Below the pieces are notes generated by a model. It saw only the letters and a program-made list of their open reading frames with translations, had not been told where the DNA came from and searched no databases. From positions 1-6,127 of the forward strand of contig JAQGHP010000701.1 in assembly GCA_028288775.1 (NCBI GenBank): 6,127 bases of DNA, given 5' to 3'. Below, piece after piece: positions 5,485 to 6,127 of the stretch (positions are counted from its first letter, which is position 1; each line of letters starts with the position of its first letter). Source of the DNA: Phycisphaerales bacterium. Lineage in GTDB: Bacteria; Planctomycetota; Phycisphaerae; Tepidisphaerales; Tepidisphaeraceae. Both the position numbers and the translations under genes were made by a program.

Positions 5485-5532
5485 GCTCCCACCTTGTTTT
5501 CCCCTCCCCCCGCGCATACGCTTCCCCGCGCC

Positions 5533-6127
5533 ATGGGCAAGAATGTCGCGCTGTTCGTCACCTGTCTGACCGACCAGTTTTACCCGCGCGTCGGCGTGGC
5601 GGTCACGAAAGTCCTCGAGCGGCTCGGCTGCTCCGTCGCTTTCCCCGAAGCACAGACCTGCTGCGGCCAACCCTTCTTCAACAACGGCTTCCATCCCGAA
5701 GCCAGGAAGCTCGCCGAGCACTTCCTCGAAGTCTTTGAGCCCTACGATTACATCGTCACGCCCAGCGGAAGCTGCTGCGCGATGGTCCGCGAGCAGTTTC
5801 ATCAGCTCTTCAAAGCAGACGCAGCCAGCGCTCACACCGTCGAGAAAGTGGTGGGGCGGACGTATGAGTTCGTCGAGTTCCTCGACAAGGTGCTGAAGGT
5901 TGACGTGTCGCAATTCTCGCTGCCGCGGAAGGAGGGGATGACCTATCACTACACCTGCCACCTCCGCGCCATCGGCGTAAAGGACGAAGGCGTGCGCCTC
6001 CTCCAGCAACTGGGCAACGTCGATTTCCGCCCAATGGAAAAGACCGACCAGTGCTGCGGCTTCGGCGGAACCTTCGCCGCCAAATACCCCGCCATCAGCG
6101 GCGCGATCGTCGAAGACAAGGTGCAGT
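5533..6127 (+). CDS. lutA: LutA/YkgE-type (Fe-S)-binding CCG-domain oxidoreductase subunit, 3' end cut off by the window
   Basis: Probable subunit of the LutABC lactate-oxidation complex, or a related (S)-2-hydroxyacid dehydrogenase, in the cytoplasm. 198 residues are visible of roughly 240 expected. Two CCG domains are seen: Cys11 (LFVTCLTDQFYP), Cys43-Cys44-Gly45 (QTCCGQPFFNNG) and Cys81 (TPSGSCCAMV) in the first; Cys142 (YHYTCHLRAIG) and Cys174-Cys175-Gly176 (DQCCGFGGTFAAKYP) in the second. These cysteines ligate iron-sulfur clusters and match LutA better than the longer GlcF or HdrB types. ATG 5533 begins at the family N-terminus (MGKNVALFVTCL); no Shine-Dalgarno is visible. A weak pair TTGTTT (5494-5499) and TACGCT (5517-5522), spaced 17 bases, would give an almost leaderless message. 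lutB and lutC would be expected just past the window. Confidence 0.93.
   Translation, partial: MGKNVALFVTCLTDQFYPRVGVAVTKVLERLGCSVAFPEAQTCCGQPFFNNGFHPEARKLAEHFLEVFEPYDYIVTPSGSCCAMVREQFHQLFKADAASAHTVEKVVGRTYEFVEFLDKVLKVDVSQFSLPRKEGMTYHYTCHLRAIGVKDEGVRLLQQLGNVDFRPMEKTDQCCGFGGTFAAKYPAISGAIVEDKVQ

Noticed and set aside
5388..5738. Plus-strand open frame of 116 codons after the TPR gene
   Set aside because: It starts in the repeat arm and reads the lutA-like gene in the wrong frame; the frame starting at 5533 has all CCG-domain cysteines.

Overview
The window is GC-rich bacterial DNA that most resembles a planctomycete, probably of the Phycisphaerae. Two things point that way. The cytochrome oxidase subunit I has the SHPAVYIMIL signature that I associate with planctomycete A2-type oxidases. 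The gaps between genes carry several short palindromic repeat families of a kind common in planctomycete genomes, such as the one whose spurious translation reads LTPALSPEYEGEG. The phylum is an inference from recall; no rRNA or marker gene is present.

Layout. The left two thirds, on the minus strand, is a respiratory block read from right to left: a secreted amicyanin-like blue-copper protein (4059 to 3262), then coxB (2954 to 1641), then ctaD (1470 to beyond base 1). Repeats fill the gaps: a nested pair of inverted repeats at 3008-3235 and a palindromic-arm repeat at 1521-1628. From 4060 to 4700 lies a 641-base divergent non-coding region with short hairpins, two helically phased arrays of GGGCAAT/ATTGCCC, and a LacI/PurR-like palindrome in an AT-rich island. 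The right third, on the plus strand, has a TPR lipoprotein gene (4701-5387), a TTGCTGG-type inverted repeat that covers its stop codon, and the 5' part of a lutA/ykgE-like iron-sulfur protein gene (5533 to beyond 6127).

How the genes fit together. CoxB carries the CuA electron-entry site. CtaD carries the haem a and CuB centre. The cupredoxin could deliver electrons to CuA in place of, or alongside, cytochrome c. CoxB has no fused cytochrome c domain. Both oxidase subunits are much longer than their families: CtaD has about 195 extra residues with two extra membrane helices between TM3 and TM4, and CoxB has two blocks of about 80 residues each near the CuA domain. These enlargements, next to a dedicated cupredoxin, are the most interesting protein-level signal. 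The phased TTGCCC arrays are the most interesting non-coding signal. The right-hand genes (TPR protein, lactate-utilisation-type Fe-S protein) have no clear functional tie to the oxidase.
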